From assembly GCA_003241785.1 (NCBI GenBank), contig QFPW01000012.1:1-64000 (forward strand): DNA of 64,000 bases. Reading direction: 5' to 3'. Of this stretch, positions 6,532 to 15,547 are shown in pieces; the stretch's first letter is position 1; every line of letters begins with the position of its first letter. Under the pieces are notes generated by a model. That model was given only the letters and a program-made list of their open reading frames with translations, did no database searches and was not told the DNA's origin. Source of the stretch: Rhodovulum sulfidophilum. GTDB taxonomy: Bacteria; Pseudomonadota; Alphaproteobacteria; Rhodobacterales; Rhodobacteraceae. Position numbers and translations under genes: made by a program.

Positions 6532-9457
6532 GCGCGCGTCCTCCCTCGGGATCGACGAAATGCGGGCTTACGACGCGCACCCGCGTCGCCTGGCCCTGGA
6601 GCGGGTTGGCCGCGATCACGACCTCGCCCAGCCGCTCGGCGCCGCCTTCGAGAAAGCCGAGCGCGATCGGGGAATTGAGATGCGGCGAGAAGCAGGCCGA
6701 GGTGATCCAGCCCTGGTCGGTCTCGGTCCGCCGCTCCGCGCCCTCGGCGAAGAGATGCGCGCCCGCGACCACCGGCTCGGCCGGATCCACCGGCTGGAGC
6801 CCGACCAGTACGCGCCGCTCGGCCTCCAGCCCCTCGCGCCGCGACAGCACCGCGCCGACCGCGTCCTTCTTGCGGCTGACCATCCGGCCGAGGCCGAGCA
6901 TCCGCGCCGTGGTCTGGCCGTTCAATTCATTGCCCGCCGGATGCCCCTTCTCGATCCGGAGCACGCCGAGCGCCTCGGTGCCATACGGTGTGACGCCGAG
7001 ATCCGCGCCCTTCTCCATCAGCCGCTGCATCAGCGCCGCGCCATAGCGCGCCGGAACCGCGATCTCATAGGCGCGCTCGCCCGAGAAGGAGATGCGGAAC
7101 AGCCGCGCCCGGAGCCCGCCACAAACGGTGATCTCGGCGCAGGCCATGAAGGGGAAGGCTTCGTTCGAGAGGTCGACCCCGTCGACGATCCGGGCGAGCA
7201 GCTCGCGCGACTTCGGCCCCGCCACCGCGATCTGCGCCCAGGCGTCGGTCGTGGAGATGAGCTGGACGTCGAGCTCCGGCCAGAGGCACTGGCGAGCGAA
7301 TTCCATGTGGCGGAACACTGGCCCGGCGTTCGCGGTGGTCGTGGTGACCACGTAGTGATCCTCGGCCAGCCTCGCGCAGGTGCCGTCGTCCCAGGCGTGG
7401 CCGTCCTCGCGCAGCATCAGGCCGTAGCGGACCATGCCGACCTTCAGGCTCGCCATCGGATTGGCATAGAGCCGGTCGAGGAAAGCGCCCGCGTCCCTGC
7501 CCTGCACGTCGACCTTGCCGAGCGTGGTCACGTCGCAGAGCCCGACGCCGTCGCGCACCGCGCGCGCCTCGCGGTCCACGCTCTGGCGCCATTCGGTCTC
7601 GCCCGCGATCGGGAAATACTGCGCCCGCATCCAGGGCCCGACCTCGACGAAGACCGCGCCGCGCGCCGCCGCCCAGGCGTGGGTCGGGGTCAGCCGGCGC
7701 GGCCGGAAATGCACGCCGGTGTCGCCGCCGCCCAGCACCGAGAGCGCCACGCCGGTATAGGGCGGGCGGAAGACGGTGGTGCCGGTCTCGGGGATCGACT
7801 TGCCCGTCAGCTCGGCCATCACGGCGAGGCCGGTGACGTTCGCGGTCTTACCCTGATCGGTCGCCATGCCGAGCGTGGTCCAGCGCTTGAGATGCTCGAC
7901 GCTCACCATGTTCTCGCGCTGGGCCAGCGCGATGTCCTTGACGGTGACGTCGTTCTGGAAATCGACCCAGGCCCGGCGCTTGCCTGGCACGTGATATACC
8001 GGCGCGGGCGCCGCGAAGGCGTCCGTGCCCTTCGGAAGCTCGGGGATGGCGGCGCTGATCCCGAGCGCGTCGAGCGCGGCGACCGCCGCCCGCGCGCCGC
8101 CCTCGAGCGCGCCTTGCGTAGTCATCTCGCCCGAGGCCGCGCCCGCCGCGGCGAGGCCGACCGGTCCGCCGGGGCCGGGCACGAAGGCCCGGATCGCCTC
8201 CGACCAGACCGGCTTGCCGCGGTGATGCGCGCTGAGATGCAGGTTCGGGTTCCAGCCGCCCGCGACACCGAGCGCGCCGCAATCGAGCCAGTCCGTCCGC
8301 CTCTTCGCGGTGACCTCTACGCCCGAGAGGCCGAGACGCCCCCGCGTGCCGGTGACCCGTCCGCCGGCGAAGACCCGGTAGTCGCCGAGCGCTCGGGCGT
8401 CGTCGCGCGCGTCCACGACGGCCGCGATCTCGACCCCCTTCGCCGCGAGGTCGAGCGCGGCGCGGTGGCCGTCGTCGTTGTTGGTGAAGACCGCGACGCG
8501 CTTCGCCGGACAGGCCGCCCAGCGGTTCGCATAGGCGCGGAGCGCGCCGGCGAGCATCACGCCCGGCCGGTCGTTGTCGGCGAAGGCGATCGGCCGCTCG
8601 GTGGCACCGGCGGCGAGGATCGCACGGCGCGCGGTGATCCGCCACAAAGTCTGGCGCACGCCCTCGCCCGGGGTGGCGAGGTGGTCGGCCACCCGTTCGA
8701 CCGCGCCATAGACGCCATGGTCGAACGCGCCCCAGACCGTGGTCCGGCGCATCACGCGCAGGTTCGGGAGCGCCGCGAATTCGGCCTCGAGCCCGGCGAT
8801 CCAGTCGGGCGCGGCGATCCCCTCGAGCGGGGAAGATTCCGCGAGCAGCCGCCCGCCGAGGCGGAAATCCTCGTCCGCGAGGATGACCCGCGCCCCCGCC
8901 CGCGCCGCGGTCAGCGCGGCGGAAAGCCCGGCGGGGCCGGCGCCGATCACCAGCAGGTCGCAGTGCAGGAAGCCCTTGTCATAAGCGTCCGGGTCGGCCT
9001 CGAACCCGAGCGCGCCGAGCCCGGCGGCGCGGCGGATCGCCGGCTCGTAGAGCTTCTCCCAGAAGGCGCGCGGCCACATGAAGGTCTTGTAGTAGAACCC
9101 CGCCGTCAGGAAGGGCGCCAGCCAGTCGTTGACCCCGAGCAGGTCGAAGCCGAGCGAGCCGACGCGGTTCTGGCTCCGCGCCGCGAGCCCGTCATAGAGC
9201 TCGGCCACCGTCGCGCGGGTGTTGGGTTCGCGCCGCGCCCCGGTCCGAAGCTCGACGAGCGCGTTCGGCTCCTCCGATCCCGCGCTGATCGGCCCGCGCG
9301 GGCGGTGGTACTTGAAGCTCCGGCCCATCAGCCGGACGCCGTTCGCGAGCAGCGCGGAGGCGAGCGTGTCGCCGGGATGGCCGGAATACGCCTTGCCGTC
9401 GAAGGTGAAGGAAAGCGTCCGCCCGCGGTCGATCAGACCGCCCGAGAGCCGGGTCAT
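6524..9457 (-). CDS. mgdC: N-methylglutamate dehydrogenase large subunit (SoxA-like)
   Basis: 977 aa, full length for the sarcosine-oxidase alpha family. Order of domains: an N-terminal ferredoxin-like region with the GHPGDTLASALLANG motif (near 28-42), an NAD/FAD-type dinucleotide fold with VIGAGPAGLSAALTAARAGA (near 171), and a C-terminal tetrahydrofolate-binding aminomethyltransferase-like half (from about residue 590, with DVTTLGKVDVQGRDAG and ISFSGERAYEI). The complex demethylates N-methylglutamate and passes the methyl carbon to H4F as methylene-H4F. The Mgd rather than sarcosine-oxidase call depends on neighbouring mgs and gmaS genes. The start (ATG 9457) overlaps the mgdB stop as ATGA. 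Confidence 0.9.
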   Translation of the reverse strand: MTRLSGGLIDRGRTLSFTFDGKAYSGHPGDTLASALLANGVRLMGRSFKYHRPRGPISAGSEEPNALVELRTGARREPNTRATVAELYDGLAARSQNRVGSLGFDLLGVNDWLAPFLTAGFYYKTFMWPRAFWEKLYEPAIRRAAGLGALGFEADPDAYDKGFLHCDLLVIGAGPAGLSAALTAARAGARVILADEDFRLGGRLLAESSPLEGIAAPDWIAGLEAEFAALPNLRVMRRTTVWGAFDHGVYGAVERVADHLATPGEGVRQTLWRITARRAILAAGATERPIAFADNDRPGVMLAGALRAYANRWAACPAKRVAVFTNNDDGHRAALDLAAKGVEIAAVVDARDDARALGDYRVFAGGRVTGTRGRLGLSGVEVTAKRRTDWLDCGALGVAGGWNPNLHLSAHHRGKPVWSEAIRAFVPGPGGPVGLAAAGAASGEMTTQGALEGGARAAVAALDALGISAAIPELPKGTDAFAAPAPVYHVPGKRRAWVDFQNDVTVKDIALAQRENMVSVEHLKRWTTLGMATDQGKTANVTGLAVMAELTGKSIPETGTTVFRPPYTGVALSVLGGGDTGVHFRPRRLTPTHAWAAARGAVFVEVGPWMRAQYFPIAGETEWRQSVDREARAVRDGVGLCDVTTLGKVDVQGRDAGAFLDRLYANPMASLKVGMVRYGLMLREDGHAWDDGTCARLAEDHYVVTTTTANAGPVFRHMEFARQCLWPELDVQLISTTDAWAQIAVAGPKSRELLARIVDGVDLSNEAFPFMACAEITVCGGLRARLFRISFSGERAYEIAVPARYGAALMQRLMEKGADLGVTPYGTEALGVLRIEKGHPAGNELNGQTTARMLGLGRMVSRKKDAVGAVLSRREGLEAERRVLVGLQPVDPAEPVVAGAHLFAEGAERRTETDQGWITSACFSPHLNSPIALGFLEGGAERLGEVVIAANPLQGQATRVRVVSPHFVDPEGGRARD

Positions 9458-9744
9458 GCCGCGCCTCCCTTGGCGCGGAGCGCCACGTCGCGGGCGAGCT
9501 CGGCGCCGAGGATCTCATGCGTCAGCGTGTTGCGCGTGACCACCAGCCATGACCGGTCGCCCTGCTCGTGGAACCAGAGCTCGCGATGCACCCCGGCCGG
9601 ATTGTCGCGCAGATAGAGATAGTCGAAGAACGCCGCCTCGGCGCCTTCGGCCATCCCGTCGGGCCGGTCGAGAAGGCGCGCGTCGCCGAGATAGGTGAAT
9701 TCCTGCGCGTCGCAGGGCCCGAGCAGGGGATGGGGGATCAGCAT
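9454..9744 (-). CDS. mgdB: N-methylglutamate dehydrogenase delta-type subunit (SoxD-like)
   Basis: 96 aa, the usual size of SoxD. It starts with MLIPHPLLGPCDAQEFTYLG, in which Cys11 is a candidate for the zinc site known in this family, and has the YLRDNPAGVHRELWFHEQG core with two His residues. It holds zinc at the interface of the heterotetramer. It is packed between mgdA (12 bp gap) and mgdC (ATGA overlap). Confidence 0.9.
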   Translation of the reverse strand: MLIPHPLLGPCDAQEFTYLGDARLLDRPDGMAEGAEAAFFDYLYLRDNPAGVHRELWFHEQGDRSWLVVTRNTLTHEILGAELARDVALRAKGGAA

Positions 9745-9756
9745 CGCGTCACGCCT

Positions 9757-11007
9757 TCAATGCAGGTTCGGCTGGGCGCCCACGCCCTTTTCGTCGATGA
9801 GATAGCCGCGTTCGAACCGGTCGAGCCGATAGGCCTTCGCGGTGTCGTGCGGCGCGTCGGTGGCGAGCAGATGCGCGAAGGCGTAGCCCGAGGCCGGCGT
9901 CGCCTTGAACCCGCCGTAGCACCAGCCGGCGTTGAGATAGAGCCCCTCGACCGGCATCCGGTCGATGATCGGTGAGCCGTCCATCGACATGTCCATGATC
10001 CCGCCCCAGACGCGCAGGAGCCGCGCCCGGCCGATCATCGGCATCAGGGCCATGCCGCCCTCGGCCACGTCCTCGATCACCGGCAGGTTGCCGCGCTGCG
10101 CGTAGGAATTGTAGCCGTCGATGTCGCCGCCGAAGACCAGCCCGCCCTTGTCGGACTGGCTGACGTAGAAATGCCCGGCGCCGAAGGTGATCACGCCGTC
10201 GATCGTGGGCTTCAGCCCCTCCGAGACGAAGGCTTGTAATACATGGCTCTCGATCGGCATCCGCATTCCGGCCATCGCCATGACCCGGCTGGTCGAGCCC
10301 GCGACGGCGACGCCCACCTTGCCCGCGCCGATATAGCCCCGGCTGGTCTCGACGCCCACGACGCGTCCGTTCTCGATCCGGAAGCCGGTGACCTCGCAAT
10401 TCTGGATCAGGTCCACCCCGGCGAGATCGGCGCCGCGCGCGTAGCCCCAGGCGACGCCGTCGTGGCGCGCGGTGCCGGCGCGGCGCTGGACGAGCCCGCC
10501 CTTGATCGGGAAGCGCGCATTCTCGAAGTTGAGCCAGGGGTACATCGCCCGCACCTGCTCGCGGTCGAGCAGCTCGGCGTCGGCGCCCGCGAGCAGCATC
10601 GCGTTGCCCCGGCGGCGATAAGCGTCGCGCTGGCCGTCGGAATGGATCAGGTTGAGGATGCCGCGCTGGCTGACCATCGCGTTGAAGTTGAATTCCTGCT
10701 CCAGCCCTTCCCAGAGCTTCATCGAGAATTCGTAGAAGGGCTCGTTGCCGGGCAGCAGGTAGTTCGAGCGGATGATCGTGGTGTTCCGCCCGATGTTGCC
10801 CGAGCCGAGCCACCCCTTCTCGAGCACCGCGATCCGCGCCCTGCCGAAGGTCTTCGCCAGATAATAGGCGGTGGCGAGCCCGTGGCCGCCGCCCCCGACG
10901 ATGACATAGTCATAGGCCGGCTTCGGCTCCGGGTTCCGCCACAGCGGCCGCCAGCCCTTGTGGCCCGTCAGGCCCTCGATCAACACCTTGAGCCCGGAAT
11001 AGCGCAC
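9757..11007 (-). CDS. mgdA: N-methylglutamate dehydrogenase beta-type subunit (SoxB-like FAD protein)
   Basis: 416 aa, sarcosine-oxidase beta homologue. It has the FAD-binding motif YVIVGGGGHGLATAYYLA (residues 34-51) and a GTARHDGVAWGYAR segment whose His182 matches the position where the family binds FMN covalently. The subunit carries the amine-oxidising FAD. The GTG start at 11007 is supported by an AGAGG sequence a few bases upstream and by the family N-terminus. It is the first gene of mgdABCD, divergent from the GlxA-type regulator across 134 bp. Confidence 0.92.
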   Translation of the reverse strand: MRYSGLKVLIEGLTGHKGWRPLWRNPEPKPAYDYVIVGGGGHGLATAYYLAKTFGRARIAVLEKGWLGSGNIGRNTTIIRSNYLLPGNEPFYEFSMKLWEGLEQEFNFNAMVSQRGILNLIHSDGQRDAYRRRGNAMLLAGADAELLDREQVRAMYPWLNFENARFPIKGGLVQRRAGTARHDGVAWGYARGADLAGVDLIQNCEVTGFRIENGRVVGVETSRGYIGAGKVGVAVAGSTSRVMAMAGMRMPIESHVLQAFVSEGLKPTIDGVITFGAGHFYVSQSDKGGLVFGGDIDGYNSYAQRGNLPVIEDVAEGGMALMPMIGRARLLRVWGGIMDMSMDGSPIIDRMPVEGLYLNAGWCYGGFKATPASGYAFAHLLATDAPHDTAKAYRLDRFERGYLIDEKGVGAQPNLH

Positions 11008-11141
11008 CCTGGACCTCTCCTCTTCGCCCTACCCGGTGGTACATCCGCCCCTCGGGGTCGATTTGCCTGAAACGGCCGGATCCTTGTCCATCCGCGCCGG
11101 AGCCGTCATGCTGGCGTCACGCTCGGCCCGGAGATCCCGCC
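11008..11141. promoter_or_regulatory. Divergent promoter region between mgdA and the GlxA-type regulator
   Basis: 134 bp of non-coding DNA separates two divergent starts, so promoters in both directions must lie here. The sequence is less GC-rich around 11058-11090. An imperfect direct repeat CATCCGC occurs at 11042-11048 and 11089-11095. No canonical -35/-10 pair or strong palindrome could be picked out. Confidence 0.4.
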
Positions 11142-12134
11142 ATGACCACGACCGCGCCGCCCCGGCGCATCGGCTTCATCCTGACGCCCGACTACGCGCT
11201 GATGTCGCTCGCGACGGCGGTCGAGCCGTTGCGCGCCGCGAACCATCTCGCGGAACGCGCGCTCTACGAGACGCGGTTCTTCTCCGCCGCGGGCGGCTTC
11301 GCGGCCTCGACCTGCGGCGGCGGCTTCGAAAGCCGGCCGGTCGGCGAGGCCGGGACCGATCTCGACCTCGTCTTCCTCGTCGCCGGCGGCAATCCGATGC
11401 TGTTCGAGGATCCGGGCGTGATCCGGCGGCTGCGCTGGCTCAGGGCGCGCGGCGTGCCACTCGGCGGCATCTCGGGCGGCGCAGCGATCCTCGCCCGCGC
11501 CGGGCTGATGGAGGGGCGACGCTTCACCGTGCACTGGCGCCATATCGACGTGCTCGCGGAGGTGGCGCCGGACCTGCTGATCGAGCGCGCGCTCTACGTG
11601 ATCGACCGCGACCGCTACAGCTGCGCCGGCGGGGTCGCGGCGCTCGACATGATGTGCGCGCTGATCGCGGCCGAGCACGGCGCGGAATTCGCGCGCGACG
11701 TCGGCGACTGGTTCATCCACCCGCGGGTGCGCACGGCCGGGGAGCCGCAGCGGGACGCGCCGGGCGGGCCGCGCCATCCGGTGCTGGGCGCGGCGATCGG
11801 GCTGATGACCAGCCATCTCGCCGACCCGCTCGGCCCCGCGCAGCTCGCGGCGCTCACGGGAACGAGCCAGCGCCAGCTGCGGCGCCTGTTCGACGCGCAT
11901 CTCGGCCGGCCGATGATGCGTTTCTACCGCGACCTCCGGCTCGACAAGGCCGACGAGCTCCTCGTGCAATCGGCGCTGCCGGTGATCGAGATCGCGACCG
12001 CGACCGGCTTCGTCAGCGCCGCGCATTTCTCGCGCTGCTTCGCCGAGCGCTTCGGCCAGCCGCCGCTGCGCCGCCGGGCGGCCGCGCTCAGGCCGCCGGG
12101 ATCATCGCCGCGTCCGGCCCGAGATCGCGCATGA
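11142..12134 (+). CDS. GlxA-family AraC transcriptional regulator (DJ-1/PfpI + HTH)
   Basis: 330 aa. The N-terminal two thirds is a DJ-1/PfpI-like ligand-sensing domain (IGFILTPDYALMS at 10-22; the elbow GGISGGAAILARAG near 107). The C-terminal third is an AraC double helix-turn-helix (SQRQLRRLFDAHLG near 243 and PVIEIATATGFVSAAHFSRCF near 278). Regulators of this class respond to quaternary or methylated amines such as glycine betaine and carnitine. Being divergent from mgdA it is the likely regulator of mgd expression. The ATG at 11142 has GGAG 11 nt upstream. Its last 47 bp overlap the 3' end of the convergent glpD gene. Confidence 0.88.
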   Translation: MTTTAPPRRIGFILTPDYALMSLATAVEPLRAANHLAERALYETRFFSAAGGFAASTCGGGFESRPVGEAGTDLDLVFLVAGGNPMLFEDPGVIRRLRWLRARGVPLGGISGGAAILARAGLMEGRRFTVHWRHIDVLAEVAPDLLIERALYVIDRDRYSCAGGVAALDMMCALIAAEHGAEFARDVGDWFIHPRVRTAGEPQRDAPGGPRHPVLGAAIGLMTSHLADPLGPAQLAALTGTSQRQLRRLFDAHLGRPMMRFYRDLRLDKADELLVQSALPVIEIATATGFVSAAHFSRCFAERFGQPPLRRRAAALRPPGSSPRPARDRA

Positions 12135-13674
12135 AATCGGCCAGCGCCGCGGCCTGCTCCGGCGTCACGCGCAGGCCGAGCTTGCTCCGCCGCCAGAGGA
12201 TATCCTCGGGCGCGCGGGCGAATTCGCGCGCGACGAGCCAGCGCACCTCGGCCTCGGTCAGCGTCGCGCCGAAGTCGCGGCCGAGGTCGGCGGCGGTCCT
12301 CGCGCTCCCGAGCAGGGTCGCGGCCTCGGTGCCATAGGCGCGGATCAGCCGACCCGCCCAGTAGTCGGTGAGAAACGGGTAATCCGCCGCGAGCCGCGCG
12401 ATGAGCTTCGCGACGTCGCCCTGCGGGAAATCCCCGCCCGGAAGCGGCGCCCGCGCGGTCCAGGGCGCGGAGGCGCCGGGGAAGAACGGCGCGAGCTTCG
12501 CCAGCGCGCTTTCCGCCAGCCGACGGTAGGTGGTGATCTTGCCGCCGAAGACGTTGAGCAGCGGCGCGCCCTCGGTGTCGAGCGCCAGCACGTAGTCGCG
12601 CGTCGCCGCCGTCGCCGTGCGCGCGCCGTCATCGTAGAGCGGCCGCACGCCGGAATAGCTCCAGACCACGTCCCCGGCCGTCACCGGCTTCGCGAAATAA
12701 CGCGAGGCGAAGGCGAGGAGATAATCACGCTCCTCCTCCGTGCAGCGCGCGGCCTCGGGCGGCCCCGCGTGGTCCATGTCGGTGGTGCCGATCAGGGTGA
12801 AATCCCGCTCGTAGGGGATCGCGAAGATGATCCGGCCATCGGTGCCCTGGAAGAAGTAGCAGCGGTCGTGATCGTAGAGCTTGCGGGTCACGATATGGCT
12901 GCCCCGCACCAGCCGCACGCCGCCCGAGGGCTTGGCATGGACGACGTCGCGGATCACGCGCTCGACCCAGGGCCCGCCGGCGTTGACGAGCGCGCGGGCG
13001 CGATGCTCGGCCCGGCCGGCCGGACCTTCGGTGACGACGCGCCAGGAACCGTCGGCGCGGCTGGCCTCGACGACCCGGGTCCGGACCAGCACCCGGGCGC
13101 CCCGCTCGGCCGCGGCGCGGGCGTTGAGCGCGACGAGGCGCGAATCCTCGACCCAGCAATCGGAATATTCATAGGCCTTGCGGAAGCCCGGCCGGAGCGG
13201 CGCCCCGGCGGGATCGGTCGCGAGGTCGAGCACGCGCGTCGCGGGCAGGATCTTCCGCCCGCCGAGCCCGTCGTAGAGCAGGAGCCCGAGCCGGATCAGC
13301 CAGTCGGGGCGCCGTCCCTTCATCCAGGGCATGACCCGGCCCAGCAGCCGCGCCGTCGGCGTATCGTTGTCGAAGCGCATCCCCGGGCTCAGCGGCAGCA
13401 CGAAGCGCATCGGCCAGCTGATATGCGGCATGGCGACCAGCAGCGTCTCGCGCTCCTCGAGCGCCTCGCGCACCAGGCGGAACTCGAAATATTCGAGATA
13501 GCGCAGCCCGCCGTGGAAGAGCTTGGTCGAGGCCGAGGAGGTCGCGCTCGCGAGGTCGCACTGCTCGGCGAGCACGACCGACAAGCCGCGGCCGGCGGCG
13601 TCGCGGGCGATGCCGCAGCCGTTGATCCCGCCGCCTATGATGAAGAGATCGGCGATCCCGGCGTCCCCAGTCAT
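12088..13674 (-). CDS. glpD: FAD-dependent glycerol-3-phosphate dehydrogenase
   Basis: 528 aa. Seen: FAD motif DLFIIGGGINGCGIARDAAGRG (start near residue 9), the SSASTKLFHGGLRYLE motif near 46, the VRGSHIVTRK and TDGRIIFAIPYE segments of the substrate domain near 255-285, and a helical C-terminal domain. It oxidises sn-glycerol-3-phosphate to DHAP at the inner membrane, feeding quinones. It is closest to classical GlpD of the two homologues here; the other (26,382-28,118) sits in the polyol locus. It stands alone, with no glpR or glpK next to it. The tail overlaps the end of the convergent regulator by 47 bp. Confidence 0.92.
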   Translation of the reverse strand: MTGDAGIADLFIIGGGINGCGIARDAAGRGLSVVLAEQCDLASATSSASTKLFHGGLRYLEYFEFRLVREALEERETLLVAMPHISWPMRFVLPLSPGMRFDNDTPTARLLGRVMPWMKGRRPDWLIRLGLLLYDGLGGRKILPATRVLDLATDPAGAPLRPGFRKAYEYSDCWVEDSRLVALNARAAAERGARVLVRTRVVEASRADGSWRVVTEGPAGRAEHRARALVNAGGPWVERVIRDVVHAKPSGGVRLVRGSHIVTRKLYDHDRCYFFQGTDGRIIFAIPYERDFTLIGTTDMDHAGPPEAARCTEEERDYLLAFASRYFAKPVTAGDVVWSYSGVRPLYDDGARTATAATRDYVLALDTEGAPLLNVFGGKITTYRRLAESALAKLAPFFPGASAPWTARAPLPGGDFPQGDVAKLIARLAADYPFLTDYWAGRLIRAYGTEAATLLGSARTAADLGRDFGATLTEAEVRWLVAREFARAPEDILWRRSKLGLRVTPEQAAALADFMRDLGPDAAMIPAA

Positions 13675-13793
13675 CCGCGATCCTCCGACGGCTGCCCCTG
13701 TCCGGCCTACAGCCGGGCCGGAACCCCGTCAACGACGCGGCCCGGCGAAAACGCGCGGCCCGGCCCGATCCGAACTATTCCGCGCCTCGCCGC

Positions 13794-14435
13794 TCAGCCG
13801 CCGTCGCGCGCCGCCATCCAGCCGTCGAGCGTCGGCGTCGGCATGTCGAACCGGTCGCGGATCGTCGCGCAGGTATCGCCGCCGAGCCGGGCGATCGCGT
13901 CGATCGCCGCGGGATCCACGTGCAGCCGGTCGTCGACCACGCCGGCGCCGAAATGCGCGTGCAGGATCTCGCCGAGGATGATCTCGCGCGAGCGGCCTAG
14001 CGACAGCGTGACATGGCGGCGGCATTCGAAGGCGGCCGGCGCCTCGGCGATCCAGGGGCTCGCCACCGCGACGCCGGGCCGCGCGGTGAGGCCCGCCTCG
14101 GCGATCTCGTCGACCTCGGGCGGAAACTTGACCGCGGTGACGTGCATCGCCTCGGCGATGGCGCGGGAGACGATGTTGACGGTGAAGACCTCGGTGTCGC
14201 GGATATTGGCGGCGGTGTCCTTGAAACGCATGTCGGGATGGTTCTCGACGCCGAGCGCCAGGATGGGCGGATCGGCCGAGAGGCAGTTGAAGAAGCTGAA
14301 CGGCGCCGCGTTCACCACGCCGGCCGCGTTCACCGTGGTGACGAGCGCGATCGGCCGGGGCACGATCGCGCCGATCATGAGCTTGTAGCGCTCGCGCGCG
14401 GAAAGCGTCCGGAAATCGAACTCGGTCGTGCTCAT
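13794..14435 (-). CDS. Flavin reductase-like (FMN-binding split-barrel) protein
   Basis: 213 aa. The split-barrel flavin reductase family is recognised from RYKLMIGAIVPRPIALVTTV near the N-terminus, followed by NAAPFSFFNCLSADPPILALG (FMN-binding region, residues 43-63) and DTAANIRDTEVFTVNIVS. Such proteins bind FMN and may reduce it for a partner oxygenase or act as small oxidoreductases. The chosen ATG at 14435 overlaps the stop of the upstream deaminase gene (ATGA), so the two form a coupled pair. The longer frame upstream is a shadow. Substrate unknown. Confidence 0.85.
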   Translation of the reverse strand: MSTTEFDFRTLSARERYKLMIGAIVPRPIALVTTVNAAGVVNAAPFSFFNCLSADPPILALGVENHPDMRFKDTAANIRDTEVFTVNIVSRAIAEAMHVTAVKFPPEVDEIAEAGLTARPGVAVASPWIAEAPAAFECRRHVTLSLGRSREIILGEILHAHFGAGVVDDRLHVDPAAIDAIARLGGDTCATIRDRFDMPTPTLDGWMAARDGG

Positions 14436-14926
14436 GCCGCGCTCCGCGCCGCCGCCCAGGCCCTGAGGATCCCGGCCGCCTCGGCGCCCATCCCCTGCTC
14501 CGCCGGCATCCGCCGCGCCGTGACCGGCGCCGCGCATTCGGCTCGCAGGAGGTCGGCGTCGATCGGGTGGCGCTCCGCCGGGGTCAGCCCGGCGAAGGCG
14601 GCGCCCGCGTCCTCCATCGAGGCGGCGTAATAGAGCTTGCCGATCCCCGCGATGTTCATCGCCGCGACGCAGAGCGCGCAGGGCTCGCAGGAGGTGTAGA
14701 GCTCGGCCCCCGCGAGATCGACCGTGCCGAGGGCGCGGCAGGCGTCGCGGATCGCCTCGGTCTCGCCATGCGAGGTGGGGTCGAAGTTCAGGAGCGAGCG
14801 GTTGATCCCCTCGCCGACGATCTTCCCGTCCTTCACGATCACCGCGCCGAAGGGCTCGGTCCCCGGCGTGGTCAGCGCCTCGGCCGAGATCTCGATCGCG
14901 CGGCGCATGAAATCCGCGTTGTACAT
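14432..14926 (-). CDS. Nucleoside deaminase family protein (CMP/dCMP/guanine-type zinc deaminase)
   Basis: 164 aa. The zinc and catalytic motifs are intact: SHGETEAIRDA (His-x-Glu, near residue 53) and YTSCEPCALCVAAM (P-C-x-x-C type, near 77-90). FGAVIVKDGKIVGEG is the typical N-terminal strand. Family members deaminate cytosine, guanine or related rings, or tRNA adenosine; the substrate cannot be told. The start is firm, with AAGGAG 9 nt upstream of ATG 14926. It is coupled to a flavin reductase-like gene downstream and lies 34 bp after the ScpB-like gene on the plus-coordinate side, on the same strand. Confidence 0.88.
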   Translation of the reverse strand: MYNADFMRRAIEISAEALTTPGTEPFGAVIVKDGKIVGEGINRSLLNFDPTSHGETEAIRDACRALGTVDLAGAELYTSCEPCALCVAAMNIAGIGKLYYAASMEDAGAAFAGLTPAERHPIDADLLRAECAAPVTARRMPAEQGMGAEAAGILRAWAAARSAA

Positions 14927-14960
14927 GTGTATTCTCCTTATCAGGGTTTCGCCGTCGCGC

Positions 14961-15545
14961 TCAGAGCCCGGCGTCGTCGCGCATCTCCGGATCGGGCAGG
15001 TCGCGCAGGCTGGCGAGATCGAAGGCGGCGAGGAAGCCCTCGGTGGTGACGAAGGTATAGGGCGCGCCCGGCCGCGGGCTGCGCGGCCCGGGCGCGATCA
15101 GGTCCCGGTCGCGCAGCCGGCCGATCAGGTCGCGGCTGATCTCGCGGCCGAAGATGTCGTTGAGCTCGGCCCGGGTGATCGGCTGGTGATAGGCGATCGC
15201 GGCGAGGACGGCGGTCTCGAAATGCGTCAGCTCGAGCTTGTGCTCGCCGAGATCGGCCGCCGCGCGGATCGCCGGGGCATAGGCGGCGCGGGTGCGCAGG
15301 ATGAAGGCGTCGCCCATCGCGGCGATCTCGTAGGGGCGGTCGGCGAGATCGACCCGCAGGTCGTCGATCAGCAGGTCGATCGGCACCTCCCGCCCGACCA
15401 CGCGCGCGAGATCGGCGCGCGGCACCGGGCGCGCGGTGGCGAAGAGCACCGCCTCGATGCGCCGCATCCATTCGCGCCAGCGCGTGGCCGCCGGCACCTC
15501 GGCGAGCTCCCGGTCGAGGTCGGCCGCGCGGCGCGCCCGGGCCAT
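14961..15545 (-). CDS. Stand-alone ScpB-like protein (SMC-Scp subunit B homologue)
   Basis: 194 aa. It has the tandem winged-helix fold of ScpB: WREWMRRIEAVLFATARPVPRADLARVVG near the start (first wing), the diagnostic ETAVLAAIAYHQPITRAELNDIFG segment near residue 110, and the C-terminal APGPRSPRPGAPYTFVTTEGFLAAF strand. ScpB normally works with ScpA and SMC to load or regulate condensin. No scpA is nearby; instead a DUF1403 gene ends 2 bp upstream (TGAGCATG junction at 15543-15550). This pairing is known from plasmids and islands of alphaproteobacteria. A chromosome-partition role is plausible but a specialised partner role with DUF1403 is equally possible. Confidence 0.82.
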   Translation of the reverse strand: MARARRAADLDRELAEVPAATRWREWMRRIEAVLFATARPVPRADLARVVGREVPIDLLIDDLRVDLADRPYEIAAMGDAFILRTRAAYAPAIRAAADLGEHKLELTHFETAVLAAIAYHQPITRAELNDIFGREISRDLIGRLRDRDLIAPGPRSPRPGAPYTFVTTEGFLAAFDLASLRDLPDPEMRDDAGL

Positions 15546-15547
15546 GC

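Noticed and set aside
6089..9616. Plus-strand open frame of about 1,175 codons opposite mgdC
   Set aside because: Antisense shadow of the SoxA-like gene; no motifs, Arg/His-rich composition.
6524..11007. Ordinary heterotetrameric sarcosine oxidase
   Set aside because: Homology cannot exclude it, but linkage to mgsABC and gmaS makes N-methylglutamate dehydrogenase the better call.
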